From positions 1-38,547 of the forward strand of contig BPJI01000003.1 in NCBI GenBank assembly GCA_026004535.1: DNA of 38,547 bases, in the 5' to 3' direction. The position numbers and the translations under genes are program-made. The stretch comes from Candidatus Parcubacteria bacterium. Its GTDB lineage: Bacteria > Patescibacteria > Paceibacteria > UBA6257 > HR35. Positions 15,101 through 22,769 of the stretch are shown one piece after another (within the stretch, counting starts at the first letter, position 1; each line of letters opens with the position of its first letter). Under the pieces are notes generated by a model. That model was given only the letters and a program-made list of their open reading frames with translations, was not told the origin of the DNA and did not search any database.

Positions 15101-15144
15101 AGAATATAAAGAATAATGATTATTGTTTTCTTTTTTAGTTCCAT
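12127..15144 (-). CDS. Tail-fibre-like protein with C-terminal peptidase S74 intramolecular chaperone
   Basis: This protein is 1005 aa from the ATG at 15144; a TTG at 15150 is an alternative. An N-terminal hydrophobic segment (about 8-30, ending VSA) is a signal peptide or anchor, and an Asn/Tyr-rich shaft follows. Next come phage-fibre modules (NVGIGTTTPQQKL, DAVTLSQLQ, GTQTFAGAKTFNN) and a 194-residue block present twice in tandem. The C-terminal 153 residues are an S74 domain. It has SDITTKK with the Ser-Asp and Lys of the autocleavage motif (from about residue 853), LLSPKRFEY, GFLADDVASMYP, and a final coiled coil (ELWKQNQEQQKQINQLQ). In this family the domain trimerises the fibre and then cuts itself off. 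A trimeric host-binding spike is likely. The laps differ by Thr to Asn (12662/31923). Confidence 0.9.
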   Translation of the reverse strand: MELKKKTIIIILYILVLLFLFLFLLQAVSAQFGFDESTKNALKIINYNNYTINATEVAHNNLTGLQGGDVGEYYHLKQLPYNALNNNYDKWITNTVNNLVNYFTKSEILSFGYYNLSSFNINDYYLKSNPYSYVNTTSAQNLNYLVLSKWLNITDRPTNLSFFIDDLGNRGYTHLSNFTNNLGFWNDTYATFNKTYADTLYYSKTNPLNFINKTQGDTYYILRGGDTITTGNYVFSQNFTVGSNVLFVNSNTGNVGIGTTTPQQKLHVNGSAVFNGTINMDNNKIINLANATNPQDAVTLSQLQEVNTSAGFVKGSIVQGTGMSISGTLTDRLVGSGNVTFSLSNTGVTAGTYGGDIVVGRFTVDNQGRITSASNVTIRDASATQSGVVSTGTQTFAGAKTFNNSVVVGQNFTVDTNTLFVNSNTDRVGIGTTSPNEKLEVAGRLKISSSQGWPGAFSGGVMYYNSGSGLVIAGNGTTYDVDITNRNGVDLIAIPGGTTNIYLGGNVGIGTSTPQAKLEVAGNILINGSGDPVFTLAHNVASNRFSRIISNSGVSSNYNGLALESNTKSDGSQGNTGLSSWAVDIGGSDHLTYSNGDTFTIRRRPPAGSYSEVFRITNTGNVGIGTTSPNEKLEVAGRLKISSSQGWPGAFSGGVMYYNSGSGLVIAGNGTTYDVDITNRNGVDLIAIPGGTTNIYLGGNVGIGTSTPQAKLEVAGNILINGSGDPVFTLAHNVASNRFSRIISNSGVSSNYNGLALESNTKSDGSQGNTGLSSWAVDIGGSDHLTYSNGDTFTIRRRPPAGSYSEVFRITNTGNVGIGTTTPTAKLTVVGDVNITGCYTLSNGTIVGGSCVSDITTKKNIQEYNVSLNKLLLLSPKRFEYKNTSILAGVKSYLECTEDTFDENGSLLSKGTCTNKTENIYYTFPSGIQKGFLADDVASMYPEWVETDEFGFKRVIYGINWIIELWKQNQEQQKQINQLQTQISLLKGELCLKDPTYSWCSVQIK
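12692..13273 (-). repeat. 582-bp tandem repeat in the fibre gene, unit 1
   Basis: This unit is repeated immediately at 13274-13855 and encodes an identical 194-aa block. It is visibly richer in G+C than the surrounding genes (for example GGTCGAGGTCCCGATGCCG). Both features point to recent acquisition and duplication. Confidence 0.93.
13274..13855 (-). repeat. 582-bp tandem repeat in the fibre gene, unit 2
   Basis: This is the partner of 12692-13273. The match stops after 13863, where the reading changes to the upstream shaft. The encoded residues are identical between units. Confidence 0.93.
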
Positions 15145-15146
15145 TT

Positions 15147-15878
15147 TCAACTAAACATTTTAAATAATCCACTTTGTTTTTTTACATTATTAATATCAAG
15201 ATTTCTATTTCCCATAAATTCAGCAACCATTGAGTGTCTTCTTATAGAGCCCCTTTCTTCACCCCTCCATGCTCTACTTAATGTTGTATAAACAATAACC
15301 TCTAATTTAGCCACCAACATTCCAGCTTCGTAAAGTTTTTCTCTAAATAATTCATAAAAAAGATTTCTCCTTATAATCTCTCTTTCTTCTTCATTTACTT
15401 GTTTTTTTGAAAATAGTCTATTAAATTCTTTATCGATCTCTTCTTCTGTTGGTAAAGGAAACATAATATGATATTTTAAAAATAGTAAATCATTAAGTTC
15501 AGTCATAAACCGATACATTAATTTGTTAATCTTCTCATCTTCTAGATTACTCAAAAGATTATTTTTATTAATATAAAATCTTAATATTTGCATTATTGAG
15601 TCAACACCCTCATCAGTAAGAACCCTTTTTTCTCTTTCAATTTCTTTCCATTCAATATTTCCAGTTTTTGAATTAATTGTAAAAATATCTTGTCTTAAAA
15701 GATGGAAACATTGATTTAGTATTGAATCTACATCTAATTGTAATTCAACAAGACCTTTCTCTTTTTCTTCTAAAGAAACAGCTAAATCTTGCATTTGAGC
15801 AACAGAAAGAGCGGACCTACTAGAAGAATCCATTGATTGAGATTCTGCTAGTATCCTTGCATATTCTTCTTCATTCAT
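15147..15878 (-). CDS. Hypothetical 243-aa soluble helical protein
   Basis: This protein is entirely soluble, acidic and helical. It has a Ser-rich N-terminus (QSMDSSSRSALSVAQMQ), a coiled helix (38-55) and a helical core containing FPLPTEEEIDKEFNRLF. A basic stretch (RAWRGEERGSIRRHSM, about 204-219) precedes a C-terminus ending in Phe/Met. It overlaps the 834-aa gene by ATGA and precedes the fibre gene, whose chosen ATG is 2 bp past its stop. Unlike most of the arm it has no membrane span, so it would work inside the cell or the particle. No family recognised. A scaffold or matrix role is a guess. Confidence 0.65.
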   Translation of the reverse strand: MNEEEYARILAESQSMDSSSRSALSVAQMQDLAVSLEEKEKGLVELQLDVDSILNQCFHLLRQDIFTINSKTGNIEWKEIEREKRVLTDEGVDSIMQILRFYINKNNLLSNLEDEKINKLMYRFMTELNDLLFLKYHIMFPLPTEEEIDKEFNRLFSKKQVNEEEREIIRRNLFYELFREKLYEAGMLVAKLEVIVYTTLSRAWRGEERGSIRRHSMVAEFMGNRNLDINNVKKQSGLFKMFS

Positions 15879-18379
15879 TTTCTTCTTGCTGATTGGATTT
15901 CAAATATTTCAGATAGTGTTGAAAGCCTATATTTTGGTTTTTCAATAAATATTACTCCAGATGTTGTTGTTTTTGTCTTAAATCCTTTTAACCTTAAATA
16001 TTTATTTATAGAAGGTATCTTAAAAGAGGCAGCTAATGTTTTTGAGGTTACTGATTTTCCAATTTGCAATGCTTCTTTAAATGTTTTCCCAGAACCAACA
16101 ACTTTAAAAACTCCTCCTCTCCTTACTAAAACAGGTATTGATGGAGTAATCTTTGTTGATTGTTTTATCTGTTTGAAAGAAAAGGTAAATCGTAGTTGGT
16201 TATCTATAGATGGAACGGGGATTCTTAGCGGCTGCGGTATTCTTGGGGTTTTAATTAATATTGTTCTTAAAAAGTTTCTTTGTTTTTGTTGCTGACTAAG
16301 TTTAGGGATTTGTAGTTGTATTGTTTTTTGTGTTTGATCTTGTAAATTTTGTTGTTGTGGTATTTGTATTTGTCTTGTTGTGAAATTAATTTTCTGTTTA
16401 GATGTTAAATTTTGACGCAAATTTTGTTGTTGAATGTTTATTTGATCAATCTTTTGATTTTGTTTTATTGGTTGTTTATAAGAAGGAATTTCAAAAACAC
16501 TAATTCTTTGCATAGAAATTTGTTTTGGTTGTGTTTTTTGTGTCGTTGTTGGCTCTGTTGTTATTGGTTTGATTGATATTGTTGTTTTTGTTTGCGCCTT
16601 ATAAACAGACTTGGCAGGTATTTCTTTTATAACACTTTGTAAAACATTTGTTGTTAATGATGATATTTGATTTTTATTTAATGATTTGAATTGATTTGGT
16701 GATTTCTCTGTTGTCTTTTCAAAATAAATTTTTCTTTTAAATAATCCTCTTAAATCAAGAGCAAAAACTGCAAAATTTGAACTCTTTACTGGTTTTGTTT
16801 GTTTACCTCTTTTTAAAATAGAGGTTTTAGAAGAACCAAAACTTAAAGATAATCTTTTGTATAAAGGAATATTAAATCCACCCGAGATAAATTCAGATGT
16901 TGTTGTTTTTGTCTGTCTTCTAATAATCCTACCTGTTGGGAACTCTAAACCATACCTAAAGTATGGCGTTTCAAAACTTTTTATTTTTCCACGAGAAACA
17001 GCCCCCTGTACTCTAACTATTCTTGAACCTTGAGGAAATCTAGCTAAAAAATTATTAAACATAACATCGGCTCTACCAACAAAACCAACTTTCCCACCTT
17101 TAGGTTCACTTATTTTTCCAATAAAGGTGGTTTTTGCTTGATTTTTTTGTATGTCTGTGACAATTTCTGATATTCGACCACTTCTTCCTAGATTAGTCTC
17201 AAAGGCTGTTTCAACCTTTATACCCCTCGCAGTTCTTGTCTCTCTAATAGTAGAAAAACCAGAAATACTTTCCTCCTTTATCATTGGTGTTCTTTTTGGA
17301 ATTAAAGGACCAACTACACGACCGCCTATTTTTCCAACACCCTTAAAGAAAACAATATCACCAGTAATTTTTCCTGCTGTGTATGAAGGATTAAGTCTTA
17401 CATCTCTTGAGAACTGACCACTTGCAAAATATTCGAGTTGAGAGGTAATTAAACCTGAAAATCTAGGGGGTATCGTTGGAATTGTTTGTCTTGGATTTGT
17501 TACTAACTCCTTTCCAAAAGTATAATAAGATTCACCTCTCATTGTGAATGAACCAACAAAACCAGCGGTGAATTGACTAACACTTGGAACAAAACCTCTT
17601 GATGTTGAGAACCTGGTTTTTGAGACTTCTGTATTTATTTTATTAAAAACCTGTTGAACGGGATCACCTTTAAATTCTACTACTTCTAAAGTTGGTCTAA
17701 CTTGAGAACGATAAAACTCCTTTTCCTCTGGAGTAGCTTCTCTAATAACTTGACCAGACTCACTTACTACAAAAACATTAGTAATTGGAACCTTCTTTTG
17801 ACCAACTTTAACTTCTTCTCCAAAGAATCTAAATAATGTCCTACCGCCAAATTTTTCTTCACTTATTACCCTCTCCTGAAGATAAACCTCTTGATTTGCT
17901 AATTTTCTATTTAAAAGAGACATTCTTAATTTTTGTTCTGTTGTTGTCGGTATTTCTTGATTTTGTTGTTGTAATGATCTTGCTAGAGCAATTTGCTGTA
18001 AATTATTAGGGACTGGAGTTTGTCTAGGATTAATATTTGGTGACATAGGAACTTCTCTAACACCACTAGGTGAAGAAGGATCAACTACTAATGTTCCACC
18101 ACCAACGCCTGTTCCAACTGGTGTTCCTGATCTTAATGATGAACCACCAGCTCGAGAAGGGGCAGATGGTCTAGGATTAATATTTGGTGACATAGGAACT
18201 TCTCTAACACCACTAGGTGAAGAAGGATCAACTACTAATGTTCCACCACCAACGCCTGTTCCAACTGGTGTTCCTGGTGGTAAAGAAGAAGATGGTTGTT
18301 TTGTTGGTTGAGATGGTTGTGTCGGTTGTTTTTGTGGTTTTCTTCTAAAAATTCTTCTTAATGTATCACCTATACCCAT
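15875..18379 (-). CDS. 834-aa basic Pro/Gln-rich protein, first gene of the leftward operon
   Basis: The N-terminus is Arg-rich (RRIFRRKPQK). Two identical 36-residue Gly/Pro/Ser repeats follow (from about residue 35 and again from about 84). The middle is a low-hydrophobicity beta-type region with Gly-rich stretches (ITGDIVFFKGVGKIGGRVVG). A long Gln/Lys/Thr-rich disordered zone (about 580-700) leads to a compact basic C-terminal domain (about 730-834). There is no signal peptide or clear span. It heads the structural operon from its own promoter. A minor internal virion protein or DNA-associated structural protein fits; no homologue is recognised. The lap 2 copy is frameshifted. Confidence 0.65.
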   Translation of the reverse strand: MGIGDTLRRIFRRKPQKQPTQPSQPTKQPSSSLPPGTPVGTGVGGGTLVVDPSSPSGVREVPMSPNINPRPSAPSRAGGSSLRSGTPVGTGVGGGTLVVDPSSPSGVREVPMSPNINPRQTPVPNNLQQIALARSLQQQNQEIPTTTEQKLRMSLLNRKLANQEVYLQERVISEEKFGGRTLFRFFGEEVKVGQKKVPITNVFVVSESGQVIREATPEEKEFYRSQVRPTLEVVEFKGDPVQQVFNKINTEVSKTRFSTSRGFVPSVSQFTAGFVGSFTMRGESYYTFGKELVTNPRQTIPTIPPRFSGLITSQLEYFASGQFSRDVRLNPSYTAGKITGDIVFFKGVGKIGGRVVGPLIPKRTPMIKEESISGFSTIRETRTARGIKVETAFETNLGRSGRISEIVTDIQKNQAKTTFIGKISEPKGGKVGFVGRADVMFNNFLARFPQGSRIVRVQGAVSRGKIKSFETPYFRYGLEFPTGRIIRRQTKTTTSEFISGGFNIPLYKRLSLSFGSSKTSILKRGKQTKPVKSSNFAVFALDLRGLFKRKIYFEKTTEKSPNQFKSLNKNQISSLTTNVLQSVIKEIPAKSVYKAQTKTTISIKPITTEPTTTQKTQPKQISMQRISVFEIPSYKQPIKQNQKIDQINIQQQNLRQNLTSKQKINFTTRQIQIPQQQNLQDQTQKTIQLQIPKLSQQQKQRNFLRTILIKTPRIPQPLRIPVPSIDNQLRFTFSFKQIKQSTKITPSIPVLVRRGGVFKVVGSGKTFKEALQIGKSVTSKTLAASFKIPSINKYLRLKGFKTKTTTSGVIFIEKPKYRLSTLSEIFEIQSARRK
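18022..18129 (-). repeat. 108-bp direct repeat, downstream copy (834-aa gene N-terminal region)
   Basis: This is identical to 18169-18276 at a spacing of 147 bp (49 codons). It encodes a Gly/Pro/Ser block beginning GTPVGTGVGGG. The 25-bp lap 2 duplication arose in this repeat. Confidence 0.9.
18169..18276 (-). repeat. 108-bp direct repeat, upstream copy (834-aa gene N-terminal region)
   Basis: This is the partner of 18022-18129. It is in frame, so copy number could change without breaking the gene, unlike the 25-bp event. Confidence 0.9.
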
Positions 18380-18440
18380 TTAACTCTCTTTCACTTCCAC
18401 CCCCTTTAAAAAGTAACTATGTAACTTATATGTCTTTCAA

Positions 18441-18453
18441 GTATATATATTTT
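18441..18453 (-). promoter_or_regulatory. TATA box of the leftward (structural) operon
   Basis: On the minus strand, AAAATATATATAC lies about 62 bp before the start at 18379. A GGGGGTGG stretch (18404-18397) may serve as a weak ribosome-binding site. The region 18380-18637 holds only the two divergent promoters as far as I can see. Confidence 0.55.
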
Positions 18454-18596
18454 TCTATTTTTGTTTTTTTGATTTTTTCTTTTTCTTCTCTTCTTTTTTC
18501 ACAAAGAGGGGCGTATCTGTATAAGATTCTCTTCTTCGTTCCCAATATGTTTTCATTTTAAAAACTTATTTTTATTATTATAAAATAATCACTAAA

Positions 18597-18606
18597 ATTT
18601 ATAAAT
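18597..18606 (+). promoter_or_regulatory. TATA box of the Sm-like/helicase operon
   Basis: ATTTATAAAT lies about 36 bp before the ATG at 18638. This makes the ATG at 18605, inside the TATA box, an unlikely start. Confidence 0.65.
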
Positions 18607-18637
18607 GTTTTTCTTTTTATATTACTTAATTTTTTTA

Positions 18638-18862
18638 ATGATAAGAATGACAAAAACGAATAACACAATCAAAAAAGTTGAATTCTATCACAAAAATAAA
18701 AGTTTTGTCTTCATAAAAACTACTTTTGGAAGATTTTATAACGGAACAATTATCAGCTATACAAAAGAGTATATAATTCTTTCAGATAGAGTTTTAAATG
18801 AAATTCTAATCCCAATCGAAGAAATTGAAATAATTGAAAGACATAAAGAAAAACAAAGTTAA
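18638..18862 (+). CDS. Sm-like (LSm) RNA-binding protein
   Basis: This protein is 74 aa from ATG 18638; ATG 18647 is equally possible. Residues about 22-52 match the Sm1 pattern: a strand, F-G-R-F-Y-N-G-T-I-I-S-Y, then Y-I-I-L-S-D-R. Residues about 55-67 match Sm2 (EILIPIEEIEIIE). Sm folds assemble into rings that bind U-rich RNA, and archaea carry several. A ring-forming RNA chaperone controlling the element's transcripts or copy number is plausible. The helicase gene follows after 1 bp, so the two form one unit. The canonical Sm1 Asn is not clearly placed, so the RNA-binding site may be altered. Confidence 0.65.
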   Translation: MIRMTKTNNTIKKVEFYHKNKSFVFIKTTFGRFYNGTIISYTKEYIILSDRVLNEILIPIEEIEIIERHKEKQS

Positions 18863-18863
18863 A

Positions 18864-20120
18864 ATGCTAAATGAAATTAACGAAGAAAAGATTAAGTTAA
18901 TTTATGAAAATCCTTTTATTAATTTAGAAGAAGAGGAGGAAAAAGCAAAACAAAAATTAAAAGATATTTTTTTCACAATTAAAGATATTTTCCAGTATTA
19001 TTGTGATTTAAATGAAGAGTACTACACAATAATACCTTTGTGGGTGATTGGAACTTATTTTCATAAAAATTTTCCAAGTTATCCATACTTATTCCTTAAC
19101 GCTACTAAAGGCTCAGGTAAAAGTAGGACAGTTAACTTAATAGTTACTCTCTCAAAAGAAGGTATAATGTTAAATTCCTTAACAGAAGCGGTATTGTTTA
19201 GAACTAATGGAACTTTAGGAATTGATGAGTTTGAAAGTGTTGAGAGAAAGGGAAAAGAGGGTTTAAGAGAATTGTTGAACTCAGCATATAAACAAGGAAC
19301 CTTAGTTAAACGTATGAAAAAAGTTAAAACCTTAAAGGGTGAGGATCAAGTTGTTGAGACCTTTGAAGTTTATAGACCTATTGTAATGGCTAATATATGG
19401 GGTATGGAAGATGTTCTTGGAGATAGGTGTATAACCCTTATTTTAGAAAAGTCAAACAAACCAGACATAGTAAATCTTATTGAGATCTTTCGTGACGATT
19501 CTACTGTTAAAAAGGTAATTGAGGATTTAAAAGAGATTTCTGAGGGTAGTTTGTGCCGTTTTTTCCGTTTGTGTCGTAAGGAAAATATATATAATATATA
19601 CAAAGAATGGAATAATTTTATTAAAGAAAACGTCACTAACGTTACTAACATCACTAACACCACTAACGTCACTAACAGCACTAGATATATTAAAGAACCA
19701 GATACTCTATTTAAAGTAATAAAAGAAATGAAGGTTATGGGTAGAGATTTAGAATTATGTTTTCCTTTACTTTTAATTGCTAATGAAATATCTGAAGATC
19801 TACTTGAAGAGACAGCTAATATTTTATCAGATATAATCTTAAAAAAAAGAGAAGAAGAATTTATAGAGAACAAAGATATAAATTTAATTGATTTTGTTTC
19901 TCAAAAAGAAGAATCTGAATCTTTTGTTTCTATTAAAACACTAACTTATGAATTCAAAAATTGGTTATCTAGTGAAGAAGAATGGATAAATGAAAAGTGG
20001 ATGGGACGTGCTTTAAAAAGATTAAATCTTATAAAATATAAAAGAAAAATAGGAAATAGAGGTAGAGAAGTTATTTTAGATGTTAAGAAGGCTAAAGAAA
20101 AAATAAAGATGTTTAAATAA
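18864..20120 (+). CDS. AAA+ helicase-like replication ATPase
   Basis: This protein is 418 aa from ATG 18864, 1 bp after the Sm-like stop. A TTG at 18834 would add ten residues but overlaps that gene. Walker A is NATKGSGKSRT (79-89) and Walker B is GIDEFES (119-125). A sensor-1-like Asn (177, in VMANIWG) and an arginine-finger-like R188 (LGDRCI) follow in SF3/MCM-like order. A tandem (N-x-T)6 linker (256-273) joins the core to a helical region and a winged-helix-like end (WMGRALKRLNLIKYKRKIGNRG). It is the only replication-type protein in the element, so it probably opens the origin and recruits host polymerase. The exact superfamily cannot be fixed by eye. Confidence 0.8.
   Translation: MLNEINEEKIKLIYENPFINLEEEEEKAKQKLKDIFFTIKDIFQYYCDLNEEYYTIIPLWVIGTYFHKNFPSYPYLFLNATKGSGKSRTVNLIVTLSKEGIMLNSLTEAVLFRTNGTLGIDEFESVERKGKEGLRELLNSAYKQGTLVKRMKKVKTLKGEDQVVETFEVYRPIVMANIWGMEDVLGDRCITLILEKSNKPDIVNLIEIFRDDSTVKKVIEDLKEISEGSLCRFFRLCRKENIYNIYKEWNNFIKENVTNVTNITNTTNVTNSTRYIKEPDTLFKVIKEMKVMGRDLELCFPLLLIANEISEDLLEETANILSDIILKKREEEFIENKDINLIDFVSQKEESESFVSIKTLTYEFKNWLSSEEEWINEKWMGRALKRLNLIKYKRKIGNRGREVILDVKKAKEKIKMFK
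19629..19682 (+). repeat. (Asn-x-Thr)6 tandem repeat, second occurrence
   Basis: Same six 9-bp units as at 368-421, with the same middle codons. Confidence 0.9.
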
Positions 20121-20183
20121 AAAAAGTAACCACCCTAGAAAAATTAAAAAAATATTTAAATAATAGCTTTTTAGTATTTTAAC

Positions 20184-20275
20184 AAGAAAGAGGAAAGAAA
20201 AAAGATAGGTTTTTCCTAAACCTCTTTTTTCCTATCTTTTTTCAAAGGTTGCTTCAGCCCCTTTTCCTCTTTCTT
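20184..20275. other. Nested inverted repeat, second occurrence
   Basis: Identical to 923-1014: both 13-bp stems and the 18-nt one-sided bulge are preserved. Confidence 0.6.
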
Positions 20276-20355
20276 CTTTTTTACTACTTCTTTTTAATCT
20301 TTTACTTATTTTTAACTATAAAATAGTTACTAATAATACTAATAAAAATAGAAAT

Positions 20356-20363
20356 ATTTATAA
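20356..20363 (+). promoter_or_regulatory. TATA box of the AbrB-like gene, second occurrence
   Basis: Same element and spacing as at 1095-1102. Confidence 0.7.
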
Positions 20364-20385
20364 ACCTATTTTTCTTATATTAATC

Positions 20386-20583
20386 ATGCGAAGAATAAGA
20401 AAAGTGAGGAAATTTGGTAACTCGTGGGTTATTTCTTTATATAAATTTGATATATTAGACTTTGGGATTGAAGAGGGTTCTCTTGTTGATATTTCTGATA
20501 TAGTTGTTTTAAATGGAAATAAAAAAGAATCAAGAAATAATAAAAGTAAGGAGGATAAAGGTAATAAAGAAAATGAACAATGA
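20386..20583 (+). CDS. AbrB/MazE-like small DNA-binding protein (lap 2)
   Basis: Second copy of the gene at 1125-1322. The protein is identical, with the same ATGA overlap with the next gene. Confidence 0.7.
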   Translation: MRRIRKVRKFGNSWVISLYKFDILDFGIEEGSLVDISDIVVLNGNKKESRNNKSKEDKGNKENEQ

Positions 20584-20801
20584 CTCTATCAGATTTTTTA
20601 ATACAAACAATAGTACAAACAATTTCAAATCTTATTTCAAACTCTGCTTGGTTCATTTTGTTTTATTTGGGGTTTAAAATGATAACGAAAGAAATTAAAA
20701 AATTTTCAAAGGAAATCCCTTTGTGGATAGAAAATTATCATAAAAAACAATTAGAGAGGATAAGAATACAAGAAGCTTTAAATATGAGGAGAATGAGATG
20801 A
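20580..20801 (+). CDS. Small single-span membrane protein (lap 2)
   Basis: Second copy of 1319-1540 with an identical protein. Confidence 0.65.
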   Translation: MTLSDFLIQTIVQTISNLISNSAWFILFYLGFKMITKEIKKFSKEIPLWIENYHKKQLERIRIQEALNMRRMR

Positions 20802-21031
20802 AAACAAAAAATGAAAGACTAAAAGGTTTAATTAACTTTTTAAACGAAAGAAACGAGAAAATGAATAAACCATTTGCCGAAAGAGTAGTTGAAGATCTAA
20901 AAGAAGGTGTTGTTTTCTTTTGCCCTAATTGTAAAAAAAGAAAAGAAATGAGTTATAGACCAGTAGTTGTTTTATGTTCTTGTGGTTATTATATGCAGGA
21001 AATGAAAGGAGGTATTAAAAAATGGCAGTAA
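20798..21031 (+). CDS. Small zinc-ribbon-like protein (lap 2)
   Basis: Second copy of 1537-1770. All four Cys are kept. Confidence 0.65.
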   Translation: MKTKNERLKGLINFLNERNEKMNKPFAERVVEDLKEGVVFFCPNCKKRKEMSYRPVVVLCSCGYYMQEMKGGIKKWQ

Positions 21032-21231
21032 AAAAGATTGGGCGAGTCTGGCGAACAAAAAAAAGGAGCACTGATGTTGTTATGAGTGGTCAGTTGATAG
21101 ATGGCGCTAAAATAGGTATTATAAGAGCTAAAGATAAAAATAAAAGGCTTATCCCAGACACGTATGATGTTATTGCTTTCGTTGAACCGCCAGTAATTAA
21201 AATAAAAAACACCCAAGAAGAAAATTTTTAA
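21022..21231 (+). CDS. Hypothetical 69-aa basic protein (lap 2)
   Basis: Second copy of 1761-1970, with the same upstream AAAGGAGG. Confidence 0.6.
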   Translation: MAVKKIGRVWRTKKRSTDVVMSGQLIDGAKIGIIRAKDKNKRLIPDTYDVIAFVEPPVIKIKNTQEENF

Positions 21232-21247
21232 AATAAAAAATTAAAGA

Positions 21248-21367
21248 ATGGAAAATAAAGAAGAGTGGGATTGTCCTTTACATGATGAATTTGAAAAAGG
21301 ATGTCATCATTGTTGGGAATGTTTAAAGATAAAAATAATAAAAGATGGGGGCGATGATTTCGACTGA
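21248..21367 (+). CDS. 39-aa Cys/His-rich miniprotein (lap 2)
   Basis: Second copy of 1987-2106, intact. Confidence 0.5.
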   Translation: MENKEEWDCPLHDEFEKGCHHCWECLKIKIIKDGGDDFD

Positions 21368-21369
21368 AG

Positions 21370-22062
21370 ATGGTTAACATATTTGGTTATAATTTAAATA
21401 TAAATGTTCAAAGTATATTTGGAACGGGGTTTTTTGTAGTTTTATTAGTCATTTTTATTGGTATTATTTTAATTGGTTTAATTTTTATTTTAATGTTTTT
21501 TAAAACTTACAAATATAGGGTTGTTTTATTTGAAAATGTTTCTAATCAAGGCATCCAGCCAGTAGCTAGAACAAGAGCAAAAAAAATAAGAATTGGTCAG
21601 GGTGGAGCCGAAATACTAAAAACATGGGCTGGCAAACTTTATTTACCTGCTACAAAAATGGTTGGGAAAAATGTTTATTGGTTTTATAAAGCTAATGATG
21701 GTTATTTTTATAATGTTGGGTTAGGTGATTTTGATACTAGATTAAAAAACTTAAAACTTGAACCAATTGAAAGAGATATGAAATTGTTTTATTTAAATAT
21801 TGAAAGAATAGCCCAAGATTCGTATAATAAACCTAAATTTTTAGAGAGGTATGGGGTTCATTTATTATTATTTGTTTTTTTATTAGTTTTTATTCTCGGT
21901 ATGTGGTTTATTATAGGAAAAATAGGTGATGTAACGAAAACACTATCAAATACACAACAAGCTAATAAAGAAGTTGTTGAAGCATTAAGAGACATTTCTC
22001 TCTCACTTGAAAGAATAAGAGGGACACAACCAGTAGGATTAGTTTCCGTTCAAGGAGGATAA
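21370..22062 (+). CDS. Two-span membrane protein with central soluble domain (lap 2)
   Basis: Second copy of 2109-2801 with an identical protein. Confidence 0.7.
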   Translation: MVNIFGYNLNINVQSIFGTGFFVVLLVIFIGIILIGLIFILMFFKTYKYRVVLFENVSNQGIQPVARTRAKKIRIGQGGAEILKTWAGKLYLPATKMVGKNVYWFYKANDGYFYNVGLGDFDTRLKNLKLEPIERDMKLFYLNIERIAQDSYNKPKFLERYGVHLLLFVFLLVFILGMWFIIGKIGDVTKTLSNTQQANKEVVEALRDISLSLERIRGTQPVGLVSVQGG

Positions 22063-22063
22063 A

Positions 22064-22237
22064 ATGGTTTATATAGAAATTATTATTTTGATAGCAATTC
22101 TTTTATTTATAATTATATTTATGATATTAAGAGAAATTTTTAATAAAATAGATGAAAGGAGGTTTATAAAGAAATATGGAGAAGAAGGAATTGGAGCAGC
22201 TAGAGAAGGAGCTCTCAAAACTGAAAGAAGAAAATGA
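22064..22237 (+). CDS. 57-aa membrane miniprotein (lap 2)
   Basis: Second copy of 2803-2976. The same GGAGG and the same overlap with the coiled-coil gene are present. Confidence 0.6.
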   Translation: MVYIEIIILIAILLFIIIFMILREIFNKIDERRFIKKYGEEGIGAAREGALKTERRK

Positions 22238-22379
22238 ATTTTTAAAACAACAGATTTTATTTTTTAACGAAGTTGAAAAGTTAGAAAATAAAAGTTATTT
22301 TAGGTTTAGGTTGTTAGAGGTACTTGAGTTAATTCACGAGAGTCTTGAAAAAATTGAAAATAAAATAGAAAAAAAGTAG
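22176..22379 (+). CDS. Small coiled-coil protein (lap 2)
   Basis: Second copy of 2915-3118 with an identical protein. Confidence 0.65.
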   Translation: MEKKELEQLEKELSKLKEENEFLKQQILFFNEVEKLENKSYFRFRLLEVLELIHESLEKIENKIEKK

Positions 22380-22382
22380 AAA

Positions 22383-22769
22383 ATGGAAAAAGGAATAGTT
22401 GATAAAGGAAGTAGTGATATAATGGATATAATAATTACAAAAGGAATGTTTTTTTTAATGGTTTTTATTGTACTACTTGTGGTTATTCTTCCTTTATTTG
22501 TTTTACCCCTTTTTGAAATTGTTAAAGAGAAAAATGAGTATTATTGGTTTTGTTATTTGAATGGAAAAGAAGCTTATCAGTATAAGCCTCTTATTACATT
22601 ACCCATAATAAACTTTGGCTATCCTAAATACTATTGTTTAGAAAAAAACACAGAGGTTGTTAATAGCAATACTGGTGTTTATGATGATTACGAAATAGTT
22701 AAAACAAAATATAATATTGTTGTTTACAAGAATGATTATGAAAAATACTTTAAACCAAAAGGATTATAA
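22383..22769 (+). CDS. Single-span membrane protein, first of tandem pair (lap 2)
   Basis: Second copy of 3122-3508 with an identical protein. Confidence 0.65.
   Translation: MEKGIVDKGSSDIMDIIITKGMFFLMVFIVLLVVILPLFVLPLFEIVKEKNEYYWFCYLNGKEAYQYKPLITLPIINFGYPKYYCLEKNTEVVNSNTGVYDDYEIVKTKYNIVVYKNDYEKYFKPKGL

Larger units (their letters stand above)
1..19261. repeat. Lap 1 of the circular element (19,261 bp)
   Basis: This is one complete unit of the element. The same sequence restarts at 19262, inside the same helicase gene. Every gene of this unit recurs downstream at a constant offset of 19261. Position 1 falls inside the helicase gene, so the unit boundary is arbitrary and reflects where the circle was cut. 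Confidence 0.97.

Noticed and set aside
17151..17417. 88-codon plus-strand frame inside the 834-aa gene
   Set aside because: It lies entirely antisense within a long gene, with no start signal.
18361..18561. 66-codon plus-strand frame in the divergent promoter region
   Set aside because: It covers the TATA region and start of the leftward operon. Its composition is T-rich noise and it has no ribosome-binding site.
18605..18640. Upstream ATG (18605) as the start of the Sm-like protein
   Set aside because: This ATG lies within the TATA box and would add a hydrophobic leader not expected for an Sm protein. ATG 18638 or 18647 fits the promoter.
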